A DNA stretch of 64,000 nucleotides from Pyropia yezoensis (taxonomy: Eukaryota > Rhodophyta > Bangiophyceae > Bangiales > Bangiaceae), in NCBI GenBank assembly GCA_009829735.1, contig CM020619.1, forward strand, positions 2,672,590 to 2,736,589. The letters are read 5' to 3'. Under the pieces are notes generated by a model. The model ran no database searches and was not told where the DNA came from. It saw nothing but the letters and a program-made list of their open reading frames with translations. Within the stretch, counting starts at the first letter, position 1. Each line of letters starts with the position of its first letter. The translations under genes and the position numbers were made by a program. Of the stretch, positions 11,301-21,231 are shown piece by piece.

Positions 11301-14276
11301 CACACGGACCTCTCTGGTGTGGCCACTTTTCTTTCGATGGAGACGGCGGGGGACCAAAAGCCCGTGGGTGCGCTGCGGACCGCCGAGTTTGCGGCCGCCG
11401 TCGCCGTTCGGGCCGTGAACAAGGTCGTGCGGCGGTGGCGTGCCGCAGTGGCAGCGGCGGCCGCGCAGCGCGCAGCCGCCGAGGCAGCTGCCGAGGCTGG
11501 TGAGGAGGATGAACATGACACGGTTGGTGCTGAAGCCAAGGAATTGCCGCAGACACCCACGTCGGGGGGAGTTTTCCGGGCATTGTTCACGTTTGGCCGT
11601 TCCCGGCGAAAGGCCGCGGTCGTTCCTATCGATGAGGACGCGGCGGACGTCGCCGCTGATGGTGACGGTTCGGAAGCGGAAGTAGGCGGCGTCAGCGACG
11701 ACGGCACGGCCAACACTGCCGACGATGGCTGCGGCGACGATGGGGAGCCCGACACAGCTAGTGATACGGCTGACTACCTTGCACCCTATGTGGCACCCGA
11801 GGCGCCCGAAGCGGAGGAAGACCCCTATGACGATGATGGTGACTCGGCGACCGAGACGGGCGGCTCAGACGGTGGCGAGCCGCCCCCGACAGACCTGCCC
11901 GCCACCGCCCTGCAGGCCCCCGCTATTGAGGCACCTGCGCCTGTGGTGCAGCGGCCCACCCGACCGGCCGGGCGGCAACGTAATACACAGGAGCCACAGG
12001 CAGGGGTGGCACCGGTGCCCCCGATATCGAGCTGTGGTCCCTCCCCGCCGGCGTCGGCGCTCCATACATCCCGCCGCGCACCGGCGCGCGCGTCGGCGGC
12101 CGCGCTGGTGGCCGCGCCAACGGCCGCGCCCGCCCGTGCTGCCTCCCGGACCAGCCGAGTGTCATCTAGAACGGGCGCCGGTGGCGCCGCGCTGCCGTCG
12201 ACAGCGGCGGCCCACGGCCACCGCGGCCGCCGTGCGCCCGCTGCCGACGCGCTCGCCGTCGACGCGCCCGCTGCCGTCCACCGCGCGCGCAAGCCGGGGG
12301 CGGCCGCCCCCCGGCGGCGGCCGCCGGCCGCCAACGGCGTACCTGCGGCGGCGGTGGCAGCCCGGCCATCCCAATCCGCTGCGGGTGGCCGTTCGAGGGG
12401 TGGAGTGGCAGCAGCTGCTGCCGCCCCGGCGCAAGATCGCGTGGCGGCGCGGCCGAGCCGGCGGCGGCGGGCCGACTCGACCGCGGTGGCGGCGGCGCCC
12501 CGCGGACGGCGGCCGTCGCACACACCAATTGTGGCAGCGGTGGCGAACGCTGCGCGTGACGGTGGCCACAGCGGTCGTCGCGGCAGCATGTCGGTTGACA
12601 GCCGCGGCAGTGGCGGCTCGTCGACCGACGCCTCCGAAGGGGCCAGTGGCATCAGCGGGGAGCGGCACCGTGCGGTGGTCGCCGCGACGCGCCACCGCCG
12701 CGGGGGCCAGGACCGCCGGGGAGTTCGTGTTGCTCGGGGCCGCGGGGCGCTGAGTGCCGTCTCGGCATCGGAGTCGTCGCGGTCGGCGTCTGCGTCGGCG
12801 TCGTCATGGAGTGGCTCGGATGCTGACGATCCGGCGGGCGATGGCAGTGGCGGTGGCGGTGGGGGCGGCCGTGGTGCCGTCGGTAAAAGCCTCGCCGCCG
12901 GCTTTGACTGGGTTCGCGGCCGCGGCGGTGGCGGCGGTGTGGCCAACCCAGCTGCGGCGCCAGCGGCCGATACGGGCCATCACTTTGGCCGCGGCGCTGG
13001 GACGCGGCGGCACCCACCCGTACGACAGGGCGCCACGGGTGCGGGCAGGGACGGCTGGTCTGAGGGTGGCTCATCGTCGGCATCGCTGGCGTCGTCGGCG
13101 TCGGCGTCGGACGCTGGCTCCGCGTCGGGCGGCGGCTCCGAGTCGGGTGGACGGCGGTTGGCGGCATCTGCATCGGGGTCGTGGTCGGATTCCGCGTCCG
13201 CGTCCCGGTCCCGGTCCCGGTCCCGGTCCTGGTCCCGTTCCAGCTCCCGCTCGCACAGCCCATTGGGAAGGGACAGAGTTCGCGAAGGGACGCGTCGGCC
13301 GGCGACACGGCGGCAGCGGCAATCGCGGTCGCGGTCGCGGTCGCGGTCGGTCAGCGCGGCGTCCCGCTCTGCCTCTGCGTCGACCGCTAGCGGGTCGGTG
13401 ACGGAGTCGGGGATGGGGAGTGACGACGGCTCTCGATCGGCTTCTCCGGTCCGCCACGGCCGCCGTGGCGGTGGCGGTGGCGGTAGCGGAGGCAGAGGAG
13501 GTGGCCACCACCATGACCGCGACGCTTCAACCGCCACGTCGTCGTTATGGTCGTCGGCTGCGCGGGGTGGCCGCGGAGGCGGCGGCCGTGGTGGTGACGC
13601 TGGCGGTGGTGGCCGCCGACAGGTCGGCACCCCCGTGGCGGATGCATCAGACGGCTCGTGGTCGTCGGCATCGTCATCTGCATCAGCGTCGTGGAGCGGC
13701 GGAGAGGGCGACGGCGTCGGCAACCGCTCCCCTCCCCCCGCGCATCGCGGTGGCAGCGGCGGTGGGCGGCGGCGGGCATCGCAGCCACGCCGCCCGGACC
13801 CGCCGCCGGCCATCCGCAGTGGCGTGTTGTCTTGGCTTCGGGCGGCCAAGGCGCCGGCGCCCGTGGCGGTGGCTGCGGCAGAAGACGCCGGCGGCGACCG
13901 CCGCGAGCCGCGTCGTGCCGCCCGCCTCGGCGGCGGAGGCAAGGACGACCGCCGCCGCCGTCACGCCAGCAGAGGTGGGGGCGGTGGGGGGCACCGCCGC
14001 GTGCCGCGCGAGTCAACTGGCCGTGGAGGTGGAGGTGGCGGAGGAGGGGGTGGCGGCGGCGGCGGCGGCGGCGACGGTTGCGGCGGTTATGGGGGTGGCT
14101 CCGGTCGTGGCCGTGGGGGTGTCCGCCGGTCGTCCGCGCGGCCGCGGTCCGTGTCGGCGTCGAGTGGCGGCAGCGGTTCGACGGCCGACTACGAGGGGCG
14201 GGTGGAAATGCGACGGGAGGAGGGAGCGGGGGGTCACCACCGGGGGGGGCGCCGCCGCGCGTCCATGACCTACTGA
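8352..14276 (+). CDS. PDXDC1-like pseudo-decarboxylase domain fused to an Arg/Ser-rich tail, 1974 aa
   Basis: I chose the ATG at 8352 (MKLTESGDAPPSG); the same frame runs upstream to 8025 but reads as leader. Residues 1-400 are low complexity with a basic patch. Residues about 413-1050 resemble group II PLP-dependent decarboxylases and best match the PDXDC1 branch: a substrate-domain stretch ending RLHVEGPAL (family: W-L-H-V-D-A) and then SFALQPAAWLGV at 574-585. Ala580-Ala581 sit where catalytic enzymes have His-Lys, so no PLP Schiff base can form; human PDXDC1 also lacks the lysine. The LWLMLTRLG segment further on matches the helix that follows in PDXDC1. After an acidic linker, about residues 1470-1690 are Ser/Arg-rich (core RSRSRSRSWSRSSSRS near 1620), as in SR splicing factors, and about 1877-1920 is nearly all Gly. 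The gene has no introns. A nuclear or RNA-related role is inferred from the RS tail only. Confidence 0.72.
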   Translation: MKLTESGDAPPSGQPSLPFHYASDGEAEAEEAAVAQDDADLSGWSSSASDGGGNGGGGGGGGDGHRARPGGSRRREAAAAAKLFDLLSREVRRNRLRDAARAAGGGGGGQGRRHRRRSRRTSMKAAAGSVPSVADLHAAAVAAAAADAAAGNAAAAAAARIGADDTPLASTLVALEEVLSTVPGTATAGAGFGVTAGGGGRAAAAAAAAAEAAASAAGVDPGGVAPFLMGTDGGDAVAAAEAAAEDSRAKQRGRQWSRLNREVRLAYGLAVWVTASLSPAACAAARAAFAGAAADAVGQLLDGDAAGEGGDDAGSATACSPSSLPAGGAPEASRGRPGAPHGPAVASVGMDDLDGDSEEDGLPGGGRGLAASAVVTDVVTTPASDAAAAGRRLSVGSGGGALRLMPPAPPRPAVRIWSTLADCRVAVVREALAARYGTVKTAPTAAMMAGAPVVVLVREAHSIEDGAEDAALAGWTSACLGMAVVTPVDVREADLLRSAVDAVLARDVVAAGLSPVLIVLRAPTDSTLTAAVAGLAEVAAHHRSRLHVEGPALALLMQPEPPVDAVAVRAAASSFALQPAAWLGVAAAAVASVHATGLAQEGGGNADEAVFGTVSRAGVTDSASAAIAMAVVDAEADADAVARLAPVLALWLMLTRLGVAQVRGLVHDAGARAAQLLAVLGGRSNLSARSVGAGGNVLISYELSRVDRMMRRYKAREHVSRINTALLTELNAAVGTATRPPGGAPPGSSLAPVNGSSTLLAAAADADALSTLHLERVEKGGQAYIVFTPVRLLTHGRLYVPSAATPGRVGACLASAALKYEAASVGAAPFATATGCCPDICLLGEADPGAAVTVLSLGAFRVVPAEMADGWAGRPGDRRTVESLNAAMTSELGLAVLSVRRQEYRRQAAGGAAAAARSPAASGTVAGVAGSIPGVASLPRNPPDGGPVVDGVDSGDDEDENDLADGEDLEAHLLEEVPFDCFLHTDLSGVATFLSMETAGDQKPVGALRTAEFAAAVAVRAVNKVVRRWRAAVAAAAAQRAAAEAAAEAGEEDEHDTVGAEAKELPQTPTSGGVFRALFTFGRSRRKAAVVPIDEDAADVAADGDGSEAEVGGVSDDGTANTADDGCGDDGEPDTASDTADYLAPYVAPEAPEAEEDPYDDDGDSATETGGSDGGEPPPTDLPATALQAPAIEAPAPVVQRPTRPAGRQRNTQEPQAGVAPVPPISSCGPSPPASALHTSRRAPARASAAALVAAPTAAPARAASRTSRVSSRTGAGGAALPSTAAAHGHRGRRAPAADALAVDAPAAVHRARKPGAAAPRRRPPAANGVPAAAVAARPSQSAAGGRSRGGVAAAAAAPAQDRVAARPSRRRRADSTAVAAAPRGRRPSHTPIVAAVANAARDGGHSGRRGSMSVDSRGSGGSSTDASEGASGISGERHRAVVAATRHRRGGQDRRGVRVARGRGALSAVSASESSRSASASASSWSGSDADDPAGDGSGGGGGGGRGAVGKSLAAGFDWVRGRGGGGGVANPAAAPAADTGHHFGRGAGTRRHPPVRQGATGAGRDGWSEGGSSSASLASSASASDAGSASGGGSESGGRRLAASASGSWSDSASASRSRSRSRSWSRSSSRSHSPLGRDRVREGTRRPATRRQRQSRSRSRSRSVSAASRSASASTASGSVTESGMGSDDGSRSASPVRHGRRGGGGGGSGGRGGGHHHDRDASTATSSLWSSAARGGRGGGGRGGDAGGGGRRQVGTPVADASDGSWSSASSSASASWSGGEGDGVGNRSPPPAHRGGSGGGRRRASQPRRPDPPPAIRSGVLSWLRAAKAPAPVAVAAAEDAGGDRREPRRAARLGGGGKDDRRRRHASRGGGGGGHRRVPRESTGRGGGGGGGGGGGGGGGGDGCGGYGGGSGRGRGGVRRSSARPRSVSASSGGSGSTADYEGRVEMRREEGAGGHHRGGRRRASMTY

Positions 14277-15978
14277 CCGCCGGCCAACTGACCCGCCAGG
14301 CGGTATCGGCGGCAGCCGCCGCCACGGCTGTGGGCGGAGTAGGGGTCCTCTGGAGCGGGAGCGGCGGCTTGCGGCTGCCGCTGGGGGATGATGGGGGTGT
14401 GCCGGATCGCGGCGGCAGGGGGTTGGCGGCGGCGGGGGTGGGAGAAGTGGCAGCCGCGTGGGCAGACAAACTCCGCCTGTGCTACGACTACCTGTCCGTG
14501 TGTGTGCCCCCAGTGGCCGATGTAGTGGCGCGGGGGGGGGTGACAACCCCGTCGGTGAGCGGCTGGCATGGGCAAGAGCGGTAGAGGTGGCGCGCGGGAG
14601 TTAAAGCGGGGGTGGCGGTGGCGCCGGTGAGAGCGGTCTTGTTTTCATTGTCACCATGCGTGCCACGGCTCCCCTGCTCCCTGATGTATCGTTGTAGGCA
14701 CTGCACTGTACCGTACTCGTGTACCATTTGCAAGGTGGTGCACCCGCCGCCCCCATTCCCAACATTGACGCGCGCGGGGGCGTGCACCAGGCACCGAGGC
14801 GAACCGCCTTCACGGGGGTGGTGCCGACGGTGGACCACCACGCGCGCGGCGTCGCCGCACGCCACCGCTGCGGCTGCGACGGTAGTTGCCCGACCACGGC
14901 CGCGCGAGGCGGCGCGGCGCCGTCCCGCTGCTGAGTTGACGTTGTCCTCTGGGGACCCGTCCCGCCGCCCAGTCCCGTTGGGTGCGGTGCGATCCCGTAG
15001 GTGCCACACCATCCCCCCGCTCCTGCCACATCCCATCCTCCCAGCCATTGGCGGTGGCGACACGGACCGGCCGCCTCCAAGCGTCTACCGCGCCCGCCTG
15101 GGGGGTTGCGCCGGTGGTGAGTGGCCGCCGTGCCGCGCCGCGCGGCGCCGCGCCGTGCGCTAGCGCCGCAACCGCGGCGCTGGCGTTGCCCGACCACCGC
15201 CGCCCGCGGCGGCGCGGCGGCGTCGGCTGCCATCCTCTGGGCGCCGCCTCCCAGCCCCGTCTGGGGCCGTACCTTCCCGTGGGTTCCCCACCGACCCCCC
15301 GCCCCCGCCACGTCCATCCCCCCTGGCCAGCGGAGTGGCCCGGGCAGGACAGTTGGCACACGGGGCATGCGCGCTCCACACGCCCCCCTCCCCCCCCTTG
15401 CGCCACGCGCGCGTACCAGCTGCCGCCGCCGCAGCTGCCATCACCGCCGCCGCAGCCGCCCCGCCGCCGGTCGTGGCACACACCGCCACCCACAGCCCAG
15501 CCGCGTACGGTTGGTGGGTGGGCATGCCCACCCAACATGGTGTGGCGTGGCTGGGGGGGGTACTGCCCGCCGGGTGGGCTTTGCGCCGAGCGGTGACGGA
15601 GTGCTGCGTGTGTGTACCAGCGCGACGCTGCTCCACCGCGGTTGGGGGGGACCCCCGCCGCGCCGCAGCCGCGGTCACGCGGCGAGGTTGGCCCCGGTGC
15701 GGCGAGGGCGGCTGCGGCGGTCGCGCCTGCGGCCCGCGGCCGCTGGCGCCAGCTGTGGCGGTCCCACCAGGGCCAACATGCTGTGGGCGTCGCTGCCGTC
15801 GGCGTTCAAGTCACCTCAGGCTCATCACCAGCCTCGCTGGTACAGACAACGCTGCACCAGCCGGTCCGTGTCGCACGGAAGCGTCGAGGCACATGGATAC
15901 AAAGAAATAGAGAAATGGCGAACCTTTAAAAAGAAGAAAGAGAAGAACGTACACGCACACAACAGCCAACCGCAGGCA
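14277..15978. other. Intergenic region with a diverged ~300-bp duplication
   Basis: No supported gene. Two diverged copies of a GC-rich segment lie 300 bp apart: gttgcccgaccac begins at 14885 and again at 15185, and the sequence following each copy stays recognisably alike for about 150 bp. The 3' flank of the COPG gene (15900-15978) is A-rich. Confidence 0.55.
14885..15330. repeat. Diverged direct duplication, 300-bp period
   Basis: Copy 1 runs from about 14885 to 15040 and copy 2 from about 15185 to 15330. Both share the gttgcccgaccac start, a central cgtcccg/cgtctgg region and a ccgccac.tcc.tcc end. They have diverged by substitutions and small gaps. Confidence 0.5.
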
Positions 15979-18900
15979 TCAAGCAATGGAGCCTGCAATG
16001 ACTTGGGACACCTCGAAGTCTTGACTGCGCACCACCACGTGCAGAGCAACCCCGTCCGCCTGCATCGTCACCTGTGCACGAAGCAGGACCTCGTACTTAG
16101 GCGCAAAAATGCCCGCCATAAGTAGCACATGCGACCGCGCGCGCGGGTTTGCGTCCCCGCTGCCACCGCACGGCGCCATAGACAGGTAGCCAATAATCTC
16201 CCCTACCGCCGTCGCCACGGAGTCATGGGAGAGCGAAAACTCCTCGGCCACCTCATTGTCCCCGCCAAGGGCCTCCCACGCGGCACGGAAGTTGGCTGGC
16301 GGCTCGGCGGGCGCCACCATGAGGTCGCCAATGGTAAGCTCGAGGTCTTCCAACTGGTAATCATCCTCATAGCCGGATTCGTCAACCTCCCCAGTCGCCG
16401 CGTCCACATCGTGTACCGTGTAGCGGAGAGTACAGGCCATGGCACCCAGCGGCAGCTCCCCATCCGTGCGCGTGATGATTGTGAAGGCAGTCGCGGGTGA
16501 GCCAAGCTTGGCCACCGCCGCTGGTAAGAGCACCACGTCCGCTAGGCCAGAAGCACCCGATGTGTCCACCGCGACCGTCACATTCTCCAGCTGGTTGTCC
16601 TCCAGAGTGTTTTCAATATCAAACTGCAGCACAACATGACTGGGATACAGGTGCTTGGTCACATTGACTGTGTACTCCACCTCTTCCTCCGTAAGAGCAA
16701 CAGACGCGGAGCTCTTGAACGGCCTGCCCAGCTCGGCCAGTTGAGGAACAGCCATGACCGCCGCCGCAGGATCGACGAGCTTAGGCTCTGCTCTCCGCCC
16801 GCCAGCAGTGGCAGCTCCGGGCCGCGCCCCAGTGGATACAGGACCGCCTGGACCAGAGGAACCCGGCGGCTCCGCGGATTGCATGATATTCTGCTTGGGA
16901 ACCACGTCCACGCTGAACGTTGTCGAAGTGTCGCCCGTACTGATGTAGCGCAGCAGCTCGGCTTCCAGGTTGGCCACCGGACACGGCAGGGAAGTAAAGG
17001 CTTCGGCCTTGGCGGTCATCGCCGCAACGTTCTGGGTATCCTGCACGTCGGTTGACGCACCGTTGGCGCTCGGTGACACTAATTTGATGACACCGCCCAC
17101 GCCCGGTCGTGCAATCTTGAACTGGTCCAGGCCGAGAGCCTTGTACAAGTACGCCGCGCGGTCACGCACCTCGTCATCGGAGTCTGCCAGCGACTGCTGC
17201 AGCAGAACTGCCACAGACCGCCGAAGTGCAGGAGTGGACGAGGAGCCAGCGAACCTAGCCAAAGCCGACACAGCAGCAGCCCGCACGGGTGGCCGCTCAA
17301 GGATGAGGCGATTGTAGATGTAGCGAATGTACTTCTCAGGAGCAGAGGTGTGAGGTCCCTCCCGGCCCAAAAGGTGAAGAATCTGCGTCGACAGCTGCGA
17401 GTGCTCACAGTCCTCAATGAACTCGCACAAGTGACCAAGACACATCTCCTTGGCCCCCGGCAGGGTGGCCATCAGGTCCAGGTAGGCGCTGACAATTGAG
17501 CGCTTAAACTCAAGGCCACCCTCCTCGCGAAGAGCGTTGCCGAGGAAGTTGAGCAGAGCATGGTGCTTGGACGGGTATTTGAGGCAAACCTCGCGCAGAG
17601 CCTCCACCACACGCACCTTCAGTTCGTCAGCCAGGTCTGCCAAAAATCCTCCAATCTGCTTGAGCAGGCCCTCCAACGAAGACTCAGAGCCCGTGCGCAT
17701 CAGCGTCGTCACCGCCAAAGTAGCAATGGAACGATTGCCGTCACCAATGAGGATTTCCATGTCCGAGTTGCAAGCCGCCACCACGATGGGAGCAGTAAAC
17801 GCAATGGACGCCAGCGTACGCATGGCGGCGTAGCGCATGGCCGCCTGAGGCTGTGTCAGCATCAGTCGCAGCACCGTGACGGCGGGCATAAGCTCATTCG
17901 CAGTGACGTCAGGGAGTGCCGCAATAGCCCGCACCGCTTCGTACTTGACAATGTCGGAACGGTGCCGCAGGCACGACTCGAGAAAGTCAAACAGCGGCCG
18001 CCGGCCACCTGGTGGCGTCGACGTGTCCTCCGACATCATCCGCGCTGCGTAACGGACAAGAAGGACAGTGGCCAACGGAGAGCGCGAGCCACCGCCACGT
18101 GTCATGGCGGTGACGAGCTTGGCCACGGCCAAGCGGTCGTGCTGCTTGATTTGGTAGAGCAGGGCCAGCGCGTGGAACTGGACCATCGGGGACTGGTGCT
18201 CCAGCGCCTGTGTGATCTCGTTCACCCACCGGCGGACGACATCGCCCTTGTTATTGGCAAGCAGCTGCTGACCAGACACCAGCGCCGCCGACGCCACAAC
18301 CGGGTTGCGGTCCACAATCTCCTGCTTCAGGTAGCGCTCAATCGCCTGCACCATCTGAGCGTCCGTAATCTTGCACAGGACACGGGTTGCGTTAGCGCGG
18401 TACATATCGACGTTGGAGTTGATGTCCTTTGTCAGACAGTTGGTAACAATGATCACCTCCTCAGCGGTGTGAGCCAGTTCCTTAATGGCGAGGTACACCA
18501 GGCGTCGAAGTGACGGCTACCCAGACGGATTGATGGGGAAGATGAATAGACGAGAAGCACAACAACGAAAGAGTGCGCGAAGCAGAAGAAAGCGCGTTGT
18601 CAGCGACTAGGCATTCAGGACAACGACTGCGAGGATGCACGCTATGCAGGTACAGTATGCAGCATACGCGATGCCACACCAAAAAAAACTCACACACTCC
18701 CGCCACATGCACCAACCGTCATCGTCAGCAGGCCCCCCACAGACAAATGCTCACCAGGGAAGAGAGACAGTCAAAACGTACCGCATTGGCCTGAAACAGC
18801 TTCGTCACAGAGAAGAATACATCGGTAGCCTCGGCAGACGACAGCTTTTCTCCCTGGCCAACCAGGTAAAGCAAGCGCACAAGCACAGCTTCGCACTTCT

Positions 18901-19036
18901 GGGTATCCAGCTGCAGGTCGTTGAAGCAGCGGCAGTCCTGCAGCACGCTACCCTTCTCAATGCCTTCAAAAGGAGACACCACGCCATCCTCGTCCTTCAT
19001 CTTGAGAAGGCGATCATCCCCCATGACGTCGGCCAT
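15979..19036 (-). CDS. COPG: Coatomer subunit gamma (COPI coat), 2 exons, 930 aa
   Basis: Exon 1 is 18782-19036 (85 codons from ATG) and exon 2 is 15979-18516; the 265-bp intron starts GTACGT and ends TAG, phase 0. The splice joins FQANA to PSLRRLVYLAIKE, matching the conserved N-terminal coatomer-gamma sequence. Residues 1 to about 580 are the HEAT/armadillo trunk (conserved stretches RSIATLAVTTLMRTGSESS, HLCEFIEDCE, KYIRYIYNR). A linker follows, and about 690-930 is the appendage (PFKSSASVALTEEEVEYTV, DESGYEDDYQLEDLELT). Human COPG1 has 874 residues. The protein is part of the F-subcomplex of the COPI coat, which binds Arf1 and dilysine cargo and drives Golgi-to-ER transport. The frame is intact and the gene appears functional. 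Confidence 0.96.
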
Positions 19037-19392
19037 CGTGGATGGTTCGCTGACAGCGCCAGCACTCGTCCAGGCAGCGGCGGCAGAGGCCCCTGCCAGG
19101 TGCAGCAGAAACCGGTCGGACCAGCAACAAGAAGAGGATCAAGGAAGCAAGCGAACGCAGCTCTGTAGCCGCCAGTACGCAAAAAGTCTCGCCCAACAGA
19201 ACAGACGGGGCAGAGGGGGCACGCACGTATGCAGCAGCTGACGATCGGCGTGCCGGCCAGGACGAAGGCTGCGAGCGTGGTGGTGCGGAGTCAGTCGCGC
19301 TCTGAGGCTGCGGGCACCTGACAGTCGGACGGAGTTGGTGGGCTCGCATTCAATTACATCGACTCTCAACACTTCTTAAACTTGAGTGCAGG

Positions 19393-19412
19393 GAAAGAAC
19401 GATTGTTCTTTC
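19393..19412. repeat. Perfect 8-bp-arm inverted repeat upstream of COPG
   Basis: GAAAGAAC-GATT-GTTCTTTC is a perfect hairpin with a 4-nt loop. A further copy of aaagaacgattg follows at about 19415. It lies about 360 bp upstream of the COPG start codon. Any regulatory role is unproven. Confidence 0.5.
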
Positions 19413-20049
19413 TTAAAGAACGATTGAGAGACTTCGGGGAATGGCATTACTTTCGCGCCCGCCTGCACAGGCAGCTGCCGCCCCGCCACCTCTGCCGCCT
19501 CCGCCACACCATCACCGCCGCCACCACTGTCGCCGCGGCCGCCGTCGACCCCGGTGGTGGCGGTGGGGATGTGGATACCGACCGCGGCCACCTTCCCTCG
19601 GCCAGCCGCTCCTGCGCCTGGCAGGGCGGAGGCGAGTGACCGCTGTCAGGAGTGGGGCGGCAGCTGGCGGCAGGGTCTGTTCCTGGCCCTCGGGGGGGGA
19701 GAGGGGAGCGGCTGTCGACCATACATACATCGTCGCGCGGCGGGGAGCCCTGCCGCGCTTCCCTTTTTGTTTGTTGTCTCGCAAAGGAAGCGACCGCCAC
19801 CTGGGCGTCACTACCGGCGACCATCTGATTAAGGTTCTGGCTGCTCGAGCGTCGCCAAACCACGGAGCCGCCTCGCAGGTCAGGTCGGACACGGGGGCGG
19901 GCGCCTGGTGAACGGGAAGGGCGGCCGCCGCGACGGCACTGAAGGCGGCAGCCCGCCCACCGCCACCCCCATCCCCACCACCGGATCCCCATGCCGCGGT
20001 CGGTGCGGCCAATCGCAATCCGAGTCGGTGGCCGCTTGCCGCCCGGCAG

Positions 20050-20640
20050 ATGTTGACCCCCCTCACGACCGCAGCCGCCCCCTTCGGCAGCGGCCTCCCG
20101 CCCCCACCGCCCAAAAACATCCCCCCTGGCGGCAACCGACCCCCTCCCAGACAGCGGCCGCCAACCCCCCGCCCCCGACCTCCAGCGGCCGCCTCGTCCG
20201 TCGCAACAGCCACCCCTTTGCCCCGCGGCAGAGCCGCCAACCAAGCGCCCCAAGCCGCCCGCAGCCTCCGCCCTGCACCAGGCACCACCTGCCCCCCACC
20301 CATAGCCAACAACGGGCGCCCCCTTCCCGGCAGCGGCCACTAACCCCCGGGCAGTGGCCGCTTCCCCCCCGGCTGCAGTGGCCCAATCCAGCCAGCGGCG
20401 CCCGCCCCCCGCCCGGCCGAGGCCACCCCCTCCCCGACAGCAGCCGGGATCCCACCCTGGCCGCAGCCACCCGCTCCCCGGCAGCCGCCGCCCGCTCCCA
20501 GCCGCCGCCGCCGCCAGTGGAAGCCCCCTTTCCGGCAGCGGCCGCCCCCCGCCCGGCCGCAGCCGCCGCCCCCCCAGCGTCAGCCGCCCACCTCGCTCGG
20601 CAACGGCCGCCGTCCCCTCGGCCGCAGCCGCCCCAACACC
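20050..20640. repeat. Degenerate GC-rich minisatellite
   Basis: Irregular repeats built from cccggcagcggcc and ccgcccggccgcagccgcc blocks recur roughly every 25-35 bp. They keep long open frames on both strands, which I judge non-coding. Confidence 0.5.
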
Positions 20641-20702
20641 CACGCCACGGCCACTGCCGCCCTCACCACGGCAGCGGCTGGCGTGCATCGACGGTTGAGG
20701 TA

Positions 20703-21199
20703 TTGCAGTTCTCCCAATTTTGGCCGATCCAGACAAGAACAGTCCACTGACCAATGACATGCCTCACAGGATGATTCTCTCTGACCAATAAGAGCTCCGA
20801 ATCAGCTTCCATTGTTGTGCAAACAGTATTGCAGTTCTCCCAATGTTGTCCCATGTGGACAAGAGCAAGAGCAAACTGTGTTTGACCCATGATATGGTCC
20901 GTTACCCAAAAAAGATACATTGAGCATTCTTTTCTCAGTCCTCCGAGAAGCTTCGGGCCACGGGCCTCGGCCAATCAGGTGCGCCTACGGATGACCCGGT
21001 GTAATGGGCCCCGCATGAATGTTGGCCGGTCCCTTTTGGGAACCCGCTGCCAGCGCGCTCATTAACTGGGACTGCGGGAGAGGGCACACTGGGTGGGGAG
21101 GGCCACGACACGGGGGGTGGGGCCGGCGCCACGGTCAGCGTCGACGATGGTGACCATGGGCGCGGCGGTAGCAGCGTCGGTGGCGACGGCCGCGGTGGC

Positions 21200-21231
<32 letters not shown>

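Noticed and set aside
10373..11755. 460-codon open frame on the minus strand opposite the PDXDC1-like gene
   Set aside because: It is a GC-driven shadow. The plus frame carries the recognisable domain, and the minus frame is Ser/Ala/Arg-rich without motifs. The same holds for the other long antisense frames at 9371-10315, 11825-12946 and 12980-13942.
19447..20760. 437-codon minus-strand frame
   Set aside because: It is Gly/Arg-rich sequence across a minisatellite; plus-strand frames there are equally open and no start context or domain is visible.
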